Below are positions 32,411 through 42,885 of a stretch of DNA of 64,000 nt, piece after piece. Source of the DNA: Chrysaora quinquecirrha (Eukaryota > Cnidaria > Scyphozoa > Semaeostomeae > Pelagiidae); assembly GCA_014526335.1 (NCBI GenBank), contig JACTAT010000002.1, positions 7,616,048 to 7,680,047 on the forward strand, written 5' to 3'. The notes under the pieces were generated by a model. It saw only the letters and a program-made list of their open reading frames with translations, made no database searches and had not been told where the DNA came from. Position 1 is the stretch's first letter. The number at the start of each line of letters is the position of its first letter. The position numbers and the translations under genes were made by a program.

Positions 32411-34654
32411 AAGGTAGTTTTCCACATTACTGTAAATTCAAATTATTTACTTTGTGCCAAGCAGACATTGTCAGGAGACGAGAGATATATACACGATGTA
32501 ACTATATTGACGTTCAGGGTCACCCTTGAGAGGAAAAAATCCCAGTCTACCCCCATTAAAGAAATACTTTACGATGGCAATTGTTTTAGAGATGATGCTG
32601 AGATAGCAAATGCACTAAACTCGCATTTCTGCAGCATTGGAACTAAAATCTCTGCTAAGGTCCACAGGACCAAAACTAGTCATTCATCCTTTCTAACTAA
32701 GCCACTGGAAAACACTTTTTACATGGAAAAAATCAGCGTGCAAGAAGTAATTAATGAAATAAGTCAACTTTAAACAAATAAGGCTGCTGGACATGACGGA
32801 ATAAAACCAAAAATTGTAAAAGCTTCTCTTCACTCACTAGTTCGACCTTTTGCACACATCTACAATACATCTTTTGACACTGGTACCATGCCCGAAAGTT
32901 GGAAAGTTGCAAAGGTCGTACCAGTTTTCAAAAAAGATGAGAGAAATAACCCAGATAACTATAGGCCTATTTCTCTTTTGTCCTGTTTTGAAAAAATTCT
33001 TGAACGACTCTTAGCAAAACGTATTAGGTCTTTTCTAAACAAATATAAAGTTCTATATGAACTACAGTTCGGCTTCAGAGAGGGTCATTCAACAACTCAT
33101 GCCCTCCTTGAGCTTCTTGATAATGTATATCACAATCTTGACGATAATAACTCTTGTATAGGTGTATTCCTTGACTTATCAAAAGCTTTTGATACCATTC
33201 AACACGATATTCTACTTGAGAAACTACATAATTATGGCTTTAGAGGGAAAATCCACACTTGGTTCTCCAGTTATCTTAAACACAGAAAACAATACACCTG
33301 TGAAAAAAGTAAAATCTCTAAAACTGAAGAAATTTCTACAGGTGTTCCTCAAGGATCTGTATTAGGACCGATACTATTCACGTTATATGTAAACGATATG
33401 CCTAATGCAGTATCCGCTAAACCAAGACTCTTTGCTGATGACACATGCATTTTTACATTTAAAGAAAGTATATCTGCATTGACATTAACATTAAATGAAG
33501 AACTCCGGTTACTCTTTGAATGGCTAGCTGCTAACAAATTGCTAGTTAATACAAGTAAAACTAACTATTGCATTTTCGTTCCCTCAAAAAACACTATAAT
33601 CCCTAATACTAAAATTGAAATGAGCGATGATTTGACTAGAGCTCATGATATAAAATATCTTGGTTTAAAAATTGATGATAAACTTTCCTCGGACTCTCAT
33701 GTTAACAAAGTAAAAAGCGAAATTATAAAATATTCTTCAATATTCGCAAAACTTAGACACTCGATACCAAAGGAGTGCTTATTAACACTATATGAATCAC
33801 TCGTAACTTCTAAGATAGCATACGGACTAGAAGCTTACGGAACAGCTACAAACAAAAGGCTGAAAGAAATTCAAGTCTTACAGAACAGAATCCTTAGAAT
33901 AATTCACTTTAAAGATAACAGGTATTCAACCGATCGTTTACATAAAGAACTGAAAATGATAAAAATAAGTGATCTTTACCGGTTAAAAATCTTAAAATTC
34001 ATGCATAATGTTCACTTCAACCCTACATTGTTACCAGAAAATTTCAAAATTACTTCGTAACAAATGAGCATTACCATAAATATGAGACAAGACAGAAACA
34101 AAACTACAGAATTGTTAAATCTAATAAGAAATGGCGAAACTACACTCTGCAAAATATTGGGGCTCGAATTTGGAATGACCTTCCACTGTTCCTTAAGACA
34201 ACCTCCAAACATAAAAAGTTTTGTAGATTGATTAAGCAAAATATTCTCTCCAGTTACAAAAGTTAAGAAAATAAAAGGTTGTCCAAAAAAAGATTGTAGC
34301 TAGTAGAAACTTTATTACATTGCTTGGTAATAGTATGACTTCGTAGGCAATTAATTTGTTGCTTTTGTTAAAAGAAAGAGAAAAGAAAAAAAAAACAAAA
34401 AATTATAAAAACAAAAAAAAGTATGATAGTCTTTAATATCACGTTATGTTGTTTTAGTACATGTATTAATATCTTTGTTATTGTTATTGCAACTTACGTA
34501 TTTTAAATGTTATTGCATAATTAAAACTTTAATTTAGCGGCCCAAGCTAGATAAGCTCTGCTTTTCTTGGGTCGCGTAAAATACAAGTATTTTTGTAGTA
34601 GATTTTATTTTGTAAACTTGTATTTTGCGAAAAATATTGAATTGAATTGAATTG
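32411..34654 (+). mobile_element. Non-LTR retrotransposon, Jockey/CR1-like, 5'-truncated
   Basis: The body is an RT-coding region and a 3' UTR of about 390 bp that includes A-rich sequence at 34380-34420. It ends in a short tandem repeat of ATTGA units (about 34638-34654), the kind of 3' end used by CR1/L2-type elements. No endonuclease domain is seen, so it is 5'-truncated; the left edge is approximate. It ends exactly where the left arm of the 34655-35784 element begins. Confidence 0.75.
32468..34266 (+). pseudogene. Non-LTR reverse transcriptase (inactive)
   Basis: Reverse transcriptase domain with the family blocks NKAAGHDGIKPK, VVPVFKKDERNNPDNYRPIS, FGFREGHSTTHALLEL, GVFLDLSKAFDTIQHDIL, STGVPQGSVLGPILFTLYVN, and the catalytic FADDT. 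Two lesions are visible: an in-frame TAA at 32771-32773 just before NKAAG, and a one-base frameshift near 34050. After the frameshift the normal C-terminal tail (IGARIWNDLPLFLK) continues in another frame to 34266. The match to Jockey/CR1/Daphne-type elements is clear, but the exact clade needs a tree. Confidence 0.85.
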
Positions 34655-35784
34655 TATAGTGGAGGCTGTTCAGTACAGCGGAGGGATAACATTGAGTACA
34701 GTGGAGGTTGTGCAGTACAGCGGAGGGACAACATCAGTATGGTGGAGGGATAACATGATGCATGTGGGGGGATAACATCAGTACAGTGGAGGCTGTTCAG
34801 TACTGTGGAGGGATAACATCAGTACAGCGGAGGATAACATCAGTACATCCAAACCAATATTTCAGAGAATCCTCTTCTGAAGACGTAGAATCTTCAAACG
34901 AAGTCTCATTTGCAAACTCGCTAAGAATTAATTCATCAACCACATCGGAAATATTATTTTCTGTCCCATCTTCATAATCTTCATTTTCAGAATCCAAATT
35001 GACATCTCCAATACCCGAAATGTTGAAAGGAATTAAACAGCGTCTTGCTTCTCCATCCTTACGATCTTTTTTGGAAAGATCTTCATCAAGATCTCCATCA
35101 TCTTTCAACTTCTCCAAACCTAGGCAAGATTCCAAACTTTCTAAATAACAATCAAGTAGCTTTTCGGTCTACTGCTTTTCTTTGAGGGAGCTTCAAGCAA
35201 ACAGGATTTACATTCTTCGTCCATTTATGTTTATCTTGGCATAACTTCAGACTGTACTGATGTTATCCCTCCACAGTACTGAACAGCCTCCACTGTACTG
35301 ATGCTATCCCTCCGCTGTACTGAACAGCCTCCACTGTACTCAATTTTATCCCCCCACACGCATCATGTTATCCCTCCACTGTACTGATGTTATCCCTCCA
35401 CTGTACTGCACAACCTCCACTGTACTCAATGTTATCCCTCCGCTGTACTGAACAGCCTCCACTGTACTCAATGTTATCCCCCCACTGTACTGAACAACCT
35501 CCACAGTACTGAAGAGCCTCCACTGTACTGATGTTATCCCTCCGCTGTACTGAACAGCCTCCACTGCACTCAATGTTATCCCCCTACACGCATCATGTTA
35601 TCCCTCCACTGTACTGATGTTATCCCTCCACAGTACTGAACAGCCTCCACTGTACTGATGTTATCCCCCCACATGTATCATGTTATCCCTCCACCGTACT
35701 GATGTTATCCCCCCACACGCATCATGTTATCCCTCCACTGAACTGAACAACCTTCACTGTACTGCACAGACATTACCCCGGGTG
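34655..35784. mobile_element. Minisatellite-arm inverted-repeat element, divergent copy C
   Basis: Arms of tandem short units (CAGTACAGCGGAGGGATAAC type) at 34655-34848 and, inverted and longer, at 35255-35784. The right end, GTACTGCACAGACATTACC then CCGGGTG, shares its GTACTGCACAGACATTAC with copies A and B, so this is a diverged member of the same family. The left terminus is missing, replaced by the retrotransposon end. Unlike A and B, its centre keeps a possible coding fragment. Confidence 0.8.
34860..35233 (-). pseudogene. Acidic protein fragment inside element C
   Basis: On minus, MDEECKSCLLEAPSKKSS begins near 35225. After a one-base frame change the open frame continues as LESLESCLGLEKLKDDGD, then a strongly acidic, serine-rich run (SENEDYEDG, SFEDSTSSEEDS), before entering the repeat arm. 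Length and acidity recall the N-terminus of DNA transposases such as the piggyBac type, but there is no catalytic domain and no firm match. If it is the 5' end of the family's own transposase, it is the best lead to the autonomous element. Confidence 0.4.
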
Positions 35785-37474
35785 GTTATGCTGCATCTGG
35801 GTACAAACCCAGGGTGCAAAAATATCTTTACGCTGTGGAGGAGTGTACTTTGTCTGCTTTGTTTATATTCCTGCATACAGCAGCTGCCAAGTCCAATCGT
35901 ATGCATACATGCAACAGCTGCAAGTCAAATGACTACTGTTGCAAATATTGTTAGCACGACATTAATGCAATGGCAAGTTCAAAATCTGCAATTGCAAAAT
36001 CACATTGTGATGTGGTTTCCCATCTATGGTAAAACAAAGAAATTATCATAAAATTTCTTCAGAAGGTAAGGCCAGAATAGATTACAGAATGGTATTAAGA
36101 TCAATTCAAGATGCTAGCAAAACAAATTAATGTAATCAAATAGTAAATTATTGAAATTTCCATGCTGACATTCTGTAAAATTCCGTATACAAGTCAGTGG
36201 CTATAGGCCCAATGTACACGAGCTGCTTTTCTAAATATTTGTAGGGATTAACGACTTAACACCCTCCTTTTCCCGTGTAGGCAGGGAATTTTCTATAACA
36301 ATCTGACTTTCAACCTAACTTTGAACTTCATTGCGTATTCTGGGTAAATCGATAGCGTTGATTCCAAATCCGAGATGGGCTCTGTAAAATTTTGACAGGA
36401 AGTGGGACTTTTTGATGACGTCATCAAAGTGCCTTTTTGCCTTTTGACTGCAATAACTCTTTACGGGTGCATCAAGAGAGTTTGATAAGGATTCTCCTGA
36501 CTCAGAGCTTTCGATTGATATATAGCGAGTTCGATTATGCTAAACTTCAGCCAAACCATGACGTCATCATGATGACGTCATCACCGAAAAAAATTCTTAT
36601 TTTGACAAAAATTTTCTGTGGAACCTGTACTTATGAACATAAATAGTAGAAAAAAGTAATAGTATCTGTATTTGCTTATATTACAACAAATTTTCCCATG
36701 GATAATGGATACGCATTACTGTTATGGGTTTTGGCAAAGTGTAGTGTAGGGATTTTGCTTGAAAACATTTTCCAACTATGTGTAAACTTTACGTAGCATC
36801 AATCATTGCTTGTAGAGTGTAAATATTCCCATTTCTATTGCTTTATCTAATTAGAATATTAGTCACAAAGTAAGACACAAACAGTACAATAAAACATACC
36901 ACCGCCAGAAAATCATTACAAAACAGGCTATGGCAAGGTAAAATTTGTTTAAATAAAAGCTAGTGCAGTACTCCCTACTGTTTTGTCAGGAAATTTTGGT
37001 CTCGTGTATCTGGGGCCATAGCTCACAAATGAATTTGGAACCTGTTTAAACATTTCAATTCAACACCACCTATTGTTTGTAATAGCTACCGATTTTATTA
37101 CACGTGGAGGAATTTAGTGTATAAACATCGAGAGTATATTTGTGGGGGAGATTTGCAGTCGACTTGCACTTTTCCGCACTGTTCGAATATTGTAAACATT
37201 CACTTAAAAGCAAAAGGTCTCTCTGCGTTTTCAACGCAACAAGTTACGAGGTTGAAGGTTGAAATGCCTGTAAACAAGAACAAAGTACTTAGAACACCGA
37301 ATTGGAGCTTTCAATAGATTCATGAGCTAGATTGTTTTACGGAGAAGTTCGAACAATTCTACCAGAAATCGACATATCATCGTAGTTTCACATGACTGAT
37401 GATCACAAAACAAAATAAGGCTTTTTATATTGAGTAACTTGTGCTAAGGTGGTTATTAAAGCAAAGAAATCAAG
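35785..37474. other. No gene recognised; CRE-like palindromes
   Basis: Non-coding flank between element C and the secreted-protein gene. The only distinctive sites are three TGACGTCA palindromes at 36416-36423, 36559-36566 and 36573-36580, the last two only 6 bp apart. Short open frames here show no recognisable similarity. Confidence 0.45.
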
Positions 37475-38263
37475 ATGTCGTTTTTCAACTTATTTTTCAT
37501 CATCGCCGTCGCTTCATATGGAGTTGAGGCAGAGTTTAATGAAGAATCATTGGCTCAGCTCAACATTGGACAACTTACTGCTTTTTACGACATTAGCATT
37601 TGCACAAAAAACCAGTTTGCTGTTGCCAAGAAAGATAGTAGCGGTAATTGCTTTTGGAAAGTAGCCGCTGATCTCACCACAACGAAAATAAATGCTCCAT
37701 CATCAATTAAAAATGGTGAGTACAATGGCGTGTCTGGCGAAACAGAACTGCCAATCGAAGACTACAACGGAAACTGTGTGTTCTCGTGCGTCTTCGAACG
37801 AGACAATCGGAAGCTTCATACAGAAAGAGTCATTGATAGTTTCTTTACCGCTAAGGGTGTAAATAAGAAAGAGTACAATTTTTATTCTTTCTTATCATTT
37901 TGCTACTGGTGTTGGTTTGGATTCACAGAAAAAGATAGCGGTCGCAGAATAGAAGAGCTGAAACTTGACGAGAAGTATTTGAAAGTCTATTACACTCTGC
38001 AAACCGACGAAGATAATTACAAGACATTTGGCGAACAAATTGGTAGTAACCTTGTTGGTAATACAGAAAATAATGGACTTGCCACAATTAGGTGGGCAAC
38101 CAGAGTTAATATGAATGATGTGAAGTGGGCAGTTGAGAGGGGAAAAGCCCTGAAGCTATCAAAGAATAACCTTTTAGGATATATCAAAGGAATGGGAGAC
38201 AGGTATTACAAGAACGCAGTGCTGTCTTACGTGCTGCAACATTTTGTTGAAAAATCCAAATAG
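37475..38263 (+). CDS. Small secreted protein, function unknown
   Basis: Single-exon ORF of 262 residues. The N-terminus MSFFNLFFIIAVASYGVEA has a hydrophobic core and an A-x-A-like cleavage site (after about residue 19), a convincing signal peptide, so the product is probably exported. The mature part is charged, with cysteines at GNCFWKV, GNCVFSCVFE and SFCYWCWFGF, perhaps forming disulphides, and an aromatic-rich patch YNFYSFLSFCYWCW that could be a buried or membrane-contacting strand. I recognise no domain. The ATG context (AAGATGTC) is good. No splice sites are needed, and the ORF is the longest non-repetitive frame of the region, which supports a real gene, perhaps lineage-specific. 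Confidence 0.65.
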   Translation: MSFFNLFFIIAVASYGVEAEFNEESLAQLNIGQLTAFYDISICTKNQFAVAKKDSSGNCFWKVAADLTTTKINAPSSIKNGEYNGVSGETELPIEDYNGNCVFSCVFERDNRKLHTERVIDSFFTAKGVNKKEYNFYSFLSFCYWCWFGFTEKDSGRRIEELKLDEKYLKVYYTLQTDEDNYKTFGEQIGSNLVGNTENNGLATIRWATRVNMNDVKWAVERGKALKLSKNNLLGYIKGMGDRYYKNAVLSYVLQHFVEKSK

Positions 38264-39644
38264 AAGTCTTAATTTTAGATTAGATGTCCATGACTCTCTT
38301 AGAATGTCCATGACTAATCTTTTTCTTATCCAAATATCGACTGAGAAACTTGTATGGATATGTGATGAAACAATATAAGTCGTTTAATAACTTTGTGATT
38401 CCTCTGTATTGATGTTTATTCTACTTCAAGCCTTGAGGTTCTTTTTAAAATCCTTTTTACCAATTTTTCGGTATTTTTAAAGCTAAGGCAGTCAAGATAA
38501 AGCAAGGCAATTTAACTCGTCTCAGCAAAAAAACGGTCATCTAGAACCTCTAGTAATTCTGATACTGATTGGTCAAGAGAATTTCCTCATTTGCATAACA
38601 CTAGCGCTTTTTAAGAATGGAGTTATTGACGTATTTCAAGTTTGAAGGCATGTCTTAGCGTCGGTTCGAATCTTCGGTCAATGTTTTATAATTGTATGAT
38701 AATCTTGATAGACAAATGACAGACTTGCATAATAATCACCATGTACCCTTGACCACACAGCCAACCCATGCACAGGTAGACAGATCTCTATGTAACATGC
38801 GTAACCTAGTGTAACGAATGTAACAAGAGTAACAGACTTGCATAATAATCACCATGTACCCTTGACCACACAATCAGCCCATACACAGGTAGACAGACCC
38901 CTCTGTAACAGAGTAACGAGGACTTACAAAATTTTTTACACTCATGCTTTCGTTCATTCAATGGCGTTAGCCGTTATGGAAAAAAAACTTAGGGCATATT
39001 TTGATGTGCGTAGTTTGATCGAGGTCAAAAATTCATCCAATATAATTGGCTTCTTTTGACCACCCAAATAAATGTTTGCTCCTAGCATGCTTATCATGGG
39101 CGTACGTTTTGGTAAAATCCTGTTTTTAGCAGTCCTTCCTAATTCTGAAAACGATAGACTTAGCAGGAAAAATTTTCCTGTACCAAAAAAACAGCTGCCG
39201 AAAACGGTAGGCTGAAAAAAATAAACTCGACCCAAACCATTCATTTTAAAGCGAGAACGAGATTCTTTTGGGATTCTTTACGATGTCTGTGCAACCTTCC
39301 AGCTTCGGGGCCAGAAGGTTTTGAAGCCTGCCAAACTTGCGGTTTTCAGAAGACAGTAAAAAATACGTTTTGACGTCTCCCGAAAAAAGCATGCGTCTGC
39401 TGAAAACAGAATTTCACTAAAAAAAGGCCTTAGATGATTCAGTGCACAAAATGAAGTCAGTCTGGCTTTTGAAGGTTTTGACTTGAACATCAGTAATAGC
39501 ACAATAGTTCGTTCACCTCACGAAGCAACTTCAACACCAGAGAGAACGCTTCACCCTATAATTCGCCCCAAACCTCTTCACGCGCCGAGGTGTCCCGGAT
39601 GCTGAATTGGTGTATGGTCATTAGCGAGATTACTGAGGCTTTCT
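38264..39644. other. No gene recognised; tandem duplication at 38719-38913
   Basis: Contains a direct duplication of about 80 bp (38719-38804 and 38832-38913: ACAGACTTGCATAATAATCA ... CACAGGTAGACAGA) with 113-bp spacing. Otherwise no coding signal that I can support. Confidence 0.55.
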
Positions 39645-40775
39645 TCAGAAGATAGAGGATAAAGGACTTGATCCAAACTTATTAAGTATTATTAAATCTA
39701 TTTATACTAACACCCAATGTGCAATGAAGTTAAAAAGAAAATGTAAAAGCTTTTCCTAGTGCTCATGTGCTCTTCCAGCTCTTAAAAATAAATCCAAAAT
39801 TAAAAATCTTCCTGTAAAGACTGCTTTAAAACCTTTTGACTCAATGATACTGCCAATCTTATTGTATGGCTCTGAAGTATGGGCTCCCTACCTTAACAAT
39901 AACAACCAAGACTGGGACAAAACGGCAATTGAAAAGATACATACACAATTCCTAAAACATTAAACACATCTGGCACCATTCTGATCAAAATTCCTTGGTA
40001 TCACAAGCTCTCGAATATGAGAAGTCCATAACAAGTCGAAACACGGTTATATCCTACATAAATAAGGTACAAACATGACTGAAAGACAAATATCAACACA
40101 TTCATATCTCTGTCCATAGACCAAAAGAGAGATAAAAAAGCTTTCAAAACAACATTATAACACGTATTGGAAACCTTACATTGACGAATGTTTCAAAGCC
40201 CGCATAAAAGTCTCATAAAAGACGAATCTCTTGTGAACCATTCCTGTAGATTATAACAAATAGGAAACAGAAGAACAGTCTCAAAACTAAGACTCAGCGA
40301 CCATTGCTTACAGATCGAAAAAGGAAGACATTGTAAACCGCGGATAGAAAGAGAGAAAAGGTTTTGCACATCTTGTAACAATAAAGTAGGAAATGAAGTC
40401 CATGTCCTTCTAGAGTGCGAGAATTACGGCCCTGAACGTAAAAATTTCCTCAATTAAATCCAAGAACAATTCTGTCCAAATTTCTTAAATATCCCAACAA
40501 AAAGGCAAAAATTCATTTATCTTATAACAAATGGGAATGGGACGTTTCTAAAATTATTTGGAGAATTCATGTTGTGACATTTATGATGAATGTATTAAAG
40601 ATGACACCTAGAGTGCTTTATGTTAGATCTTTGTCATTTTTTTGTGGTGAAATTGGACAATTGTAACTATTTCTTTTTTCATCCTTTGCTTAATTAATTG
40701 TTCTTGTTATGTAGATTACTTTGTTTGACCATGTACCTTAAGATAAAGTGTCAATGCCTATATGAAAAAAAATAA
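39645..40775 (+). pseudogene. Decayed non-LTR retrotransposon (RT C-terminal part)
   Basis: In scattered frames: KGLDPNLLSIIKSIYTNTQ, ALKPFDSMILPILLYGSEVW, APYLNNNNQDWDKTAIEKIH, and a cysteine-rich tail (TCKNNKVENEVHVLLECENY). This is the RT thumb to C-terminal region of a non-LTR element different from the one at 32.4 kb. Many stops and frameshifts. The part after 39961 is present again at 57697-58530, and a short piece at 16640-16721. Confidence 0.75.
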
Positions 40776-41084
40776 AAAATCTAGGAATTCAGTTTAGAAC
40801 AATGGACATTGTTTTTAAACCAATCAACTTTCAGCAGTTTTATGGCTGCCTGGAACGAACTTGTCGGACGTTACTACAAGGAAAGTTTTCATGGCGGTTT
40901 CTTCGATGAAGTTGAATGCAGAGCAAAGATACAAACTTTATGCACTGAGGATTTGTTTCTTTTCATAATAATAACGAACTACTCAATTGAAATGCAGGTA
41001 AATCTTTTTTTAATCTTCACATTATGCAATCTGCGTGACAGCAATGCACGTCGATGCACGCATGAATGAAAAAACGCCATCCTA

Positions 41085-41760
41085 TCAATTTGTGATTACT
41101 GTCGATGTGCCAAAGAGCATTTGGAGAGGGAACAGAATACGTTCTTCGATATATTGCTCCGTACCATTGTAATGATGTTCATCCGGATCTAAATCTCTCA
41201 TCATGGCTCTAAGTCTCCTTTGCCTAATGCGCAATCCACATCCTCTCAATGCACCTTCCATTCTCCTCTGTCCAATTTTTGGATTTGAAGTCATAACGTC
41301 TAACATACCTTCCTCTAAATCTCTGTCACTTATATCTGTGTAAAAATCATCGGTATCATCCATTCCTAGCTCCCGTCTTCTTCTAAGCAATGTACTGCGA
41401 GAAATTCCAAGTAAACGCTGGATTCGATTCCAGCTGAAGCCAAATTCTCGCTGATGTCTTTCGATCTCAATTCGTGGCCTACCACGAGGACCTTGTCGTA
41501 ACTGGAATATCTCGGGCCCATTTTTTTGCATATTTACAGTGGCACGGACAGTCTCTTATCTGTAACGTGATGTTCAAAAGTCTGTTAACATTTTGTGCTG
41601 AATCTTGGTCACTGACCGCAATTAGAACACGTATAGTCCATTTCCCATCTCCTCGACTTGGTTCAGTATGTTTGCAACATGGCTTAAAACGTCGAGATCT
41701 TGAGTTAATAGAACACCTTCAATCTTGTGGAATATTCTGTAACATGCGTTTATAAAAGCT
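41085..41760 (-). pseudogene. Integrase-core protein remnant, copy at 41 kb
   Basis: N-terminal half of the integrase-core family. An uninterrupted frame (41085-41531) covers GPRGRPRIEIERHQREFG, GISRSTLLRRRREL, IGQRRMEGALRGCGLRIRQR and a truncated LDPDEHHYNG. It ends where the catalytic HID block should be (AATTGA stop). To the left the sequence jumps, by an internal deletion, to the C-terminal HADCIM segment also seen at 16.8 kb. Upstream exon-like sequence NACYRIFHKIEGVLLTQ is at about 41690-41755. Nearly identical to 58823-59560. Confidence 0.72.
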
Positions 41761-42239
41761 GCAAGAGCTTCTTCTCGATTTATGCCAGTTGTCCCAGTTC
41801 CTATTTGTTGCCGCGCTACTAATCGACGGTTAGGAATGGCAGCAATAGGCCCGGTTTTTTACTGCACAGAGAATATGCCTGTTTCGAATTTCCTGACGAA
41901 ACATGTTCGGAGCGCAATGCATCATACAATGCAGAAATGCATCATGTCATCAAAAATAATAAGAAAATAATAGTAATAATAGTAAGAAAATAATAGTAAG
42001 AAAATTCGCTGCTCATCAACAAAAAATAAATTTCGAAAGGTGATAAAAAAGTACACACTTTTTTTATAAGAATACCTTATTTTTTGCCGAGCCTCGATTA
42101 TTCTTAAGCTTATTCGATTTTGAGCCTGAAAATATTCTTAAATTATTCTTAATCATCAATGTTGTAAATTGGCCTGAAGATCAAGAGAAATAAGTCAAAT
42201 CTTTGACACTTGCTATTTTATATTCAAACTTTTTAACTT

Positions 42240-42557
42240 GACGCCCGCGATGCGGGCGTGCTTTTTACCTTGACACCCGCGATGCGGGTGTGTTTTTACC
42301 TTGACACCCGCGATGCGGGTGAATATTAGTACCAGTTTAGCCTTGGCTTGCTGCCTTTTAACTTGCAGCCTTCTGAACTTTCGCTAGAGTCCGAGGAGGT
42401 TGTGGGATGCCATGAGGAGCTAACCTCCCCGGACCCTAGCGAAAGTTCAGAAGGCTGCAAGTTAAAAGGCAGCAAGTTAAAAGGTAGCTGAGTGGTATCT
42501 TGTCTTTCCAAGGCTAAACTGGTACTAATATTCACCCGCATCGCGGGTGTCAAGGTA
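42240..42557. repeat. Foldback block with CCCGCGATGCGGG hairpins
   Basis: Three direct units CTTGACRCCCGCGATGCGGG, each itself a hairpin, lead into a palindrome. The arm TTAACTTGCAGCCTTCTGAAC with the preceding TAGTACCAGTTTAGCCTTGG returns inverted and ends with another hairpin unit at 42533-42557. The centre is about 42400-42430. The first unit has GCCCGC/GCGGGC where the others have ACCCGC/GCGGGT, a paired change preserving the stem. Confidence 0.75.
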
Positions 42558-42584
42558 AAAAGAGCTAGTCTACTTTTAATGGTA

Positions 42585-42885
42585 ATCATCACCGTCAAAA
42601 TTATCATTATCGCCATCATTAACTATAACATTATAATCACCATTAGAATCATCCTCATCATCATTGTTACCACCTTCACAATTATCATCATAATCATAAT
42701 CGTAATCATCATTAGATCTCATCATCATCATCATCATGCCATCAAAATCATAATAATAATAATAATAATAATCATCATCATAATCGTAATCATCATTACT
42801 TTCATGTCATCAAAATCATCATCATCATGCCATCAAAATAATAATAATAATAATAATAATAATAATCATCATCATCATCATTAAA
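42585..42885. repeat. ATC/ATA microsatellite
   Basis: Irregular (ATC)n and (ATA)n runs, about 300 bp. The open frame rich in I, H and N is an artefact. Confidence 0.9.

Noticed and set aside
32411..34654. A live retrotransposon
   Set aside because: No endonuclease domain, one nonsense codon and one frameshift in the RT; it is a truncated copy.
38655..38690. tRNA-like GGTTCGAATC
   Set aside because: The adjoining bases cannot form a T-stem and no acceptor or anticodon stem is present.
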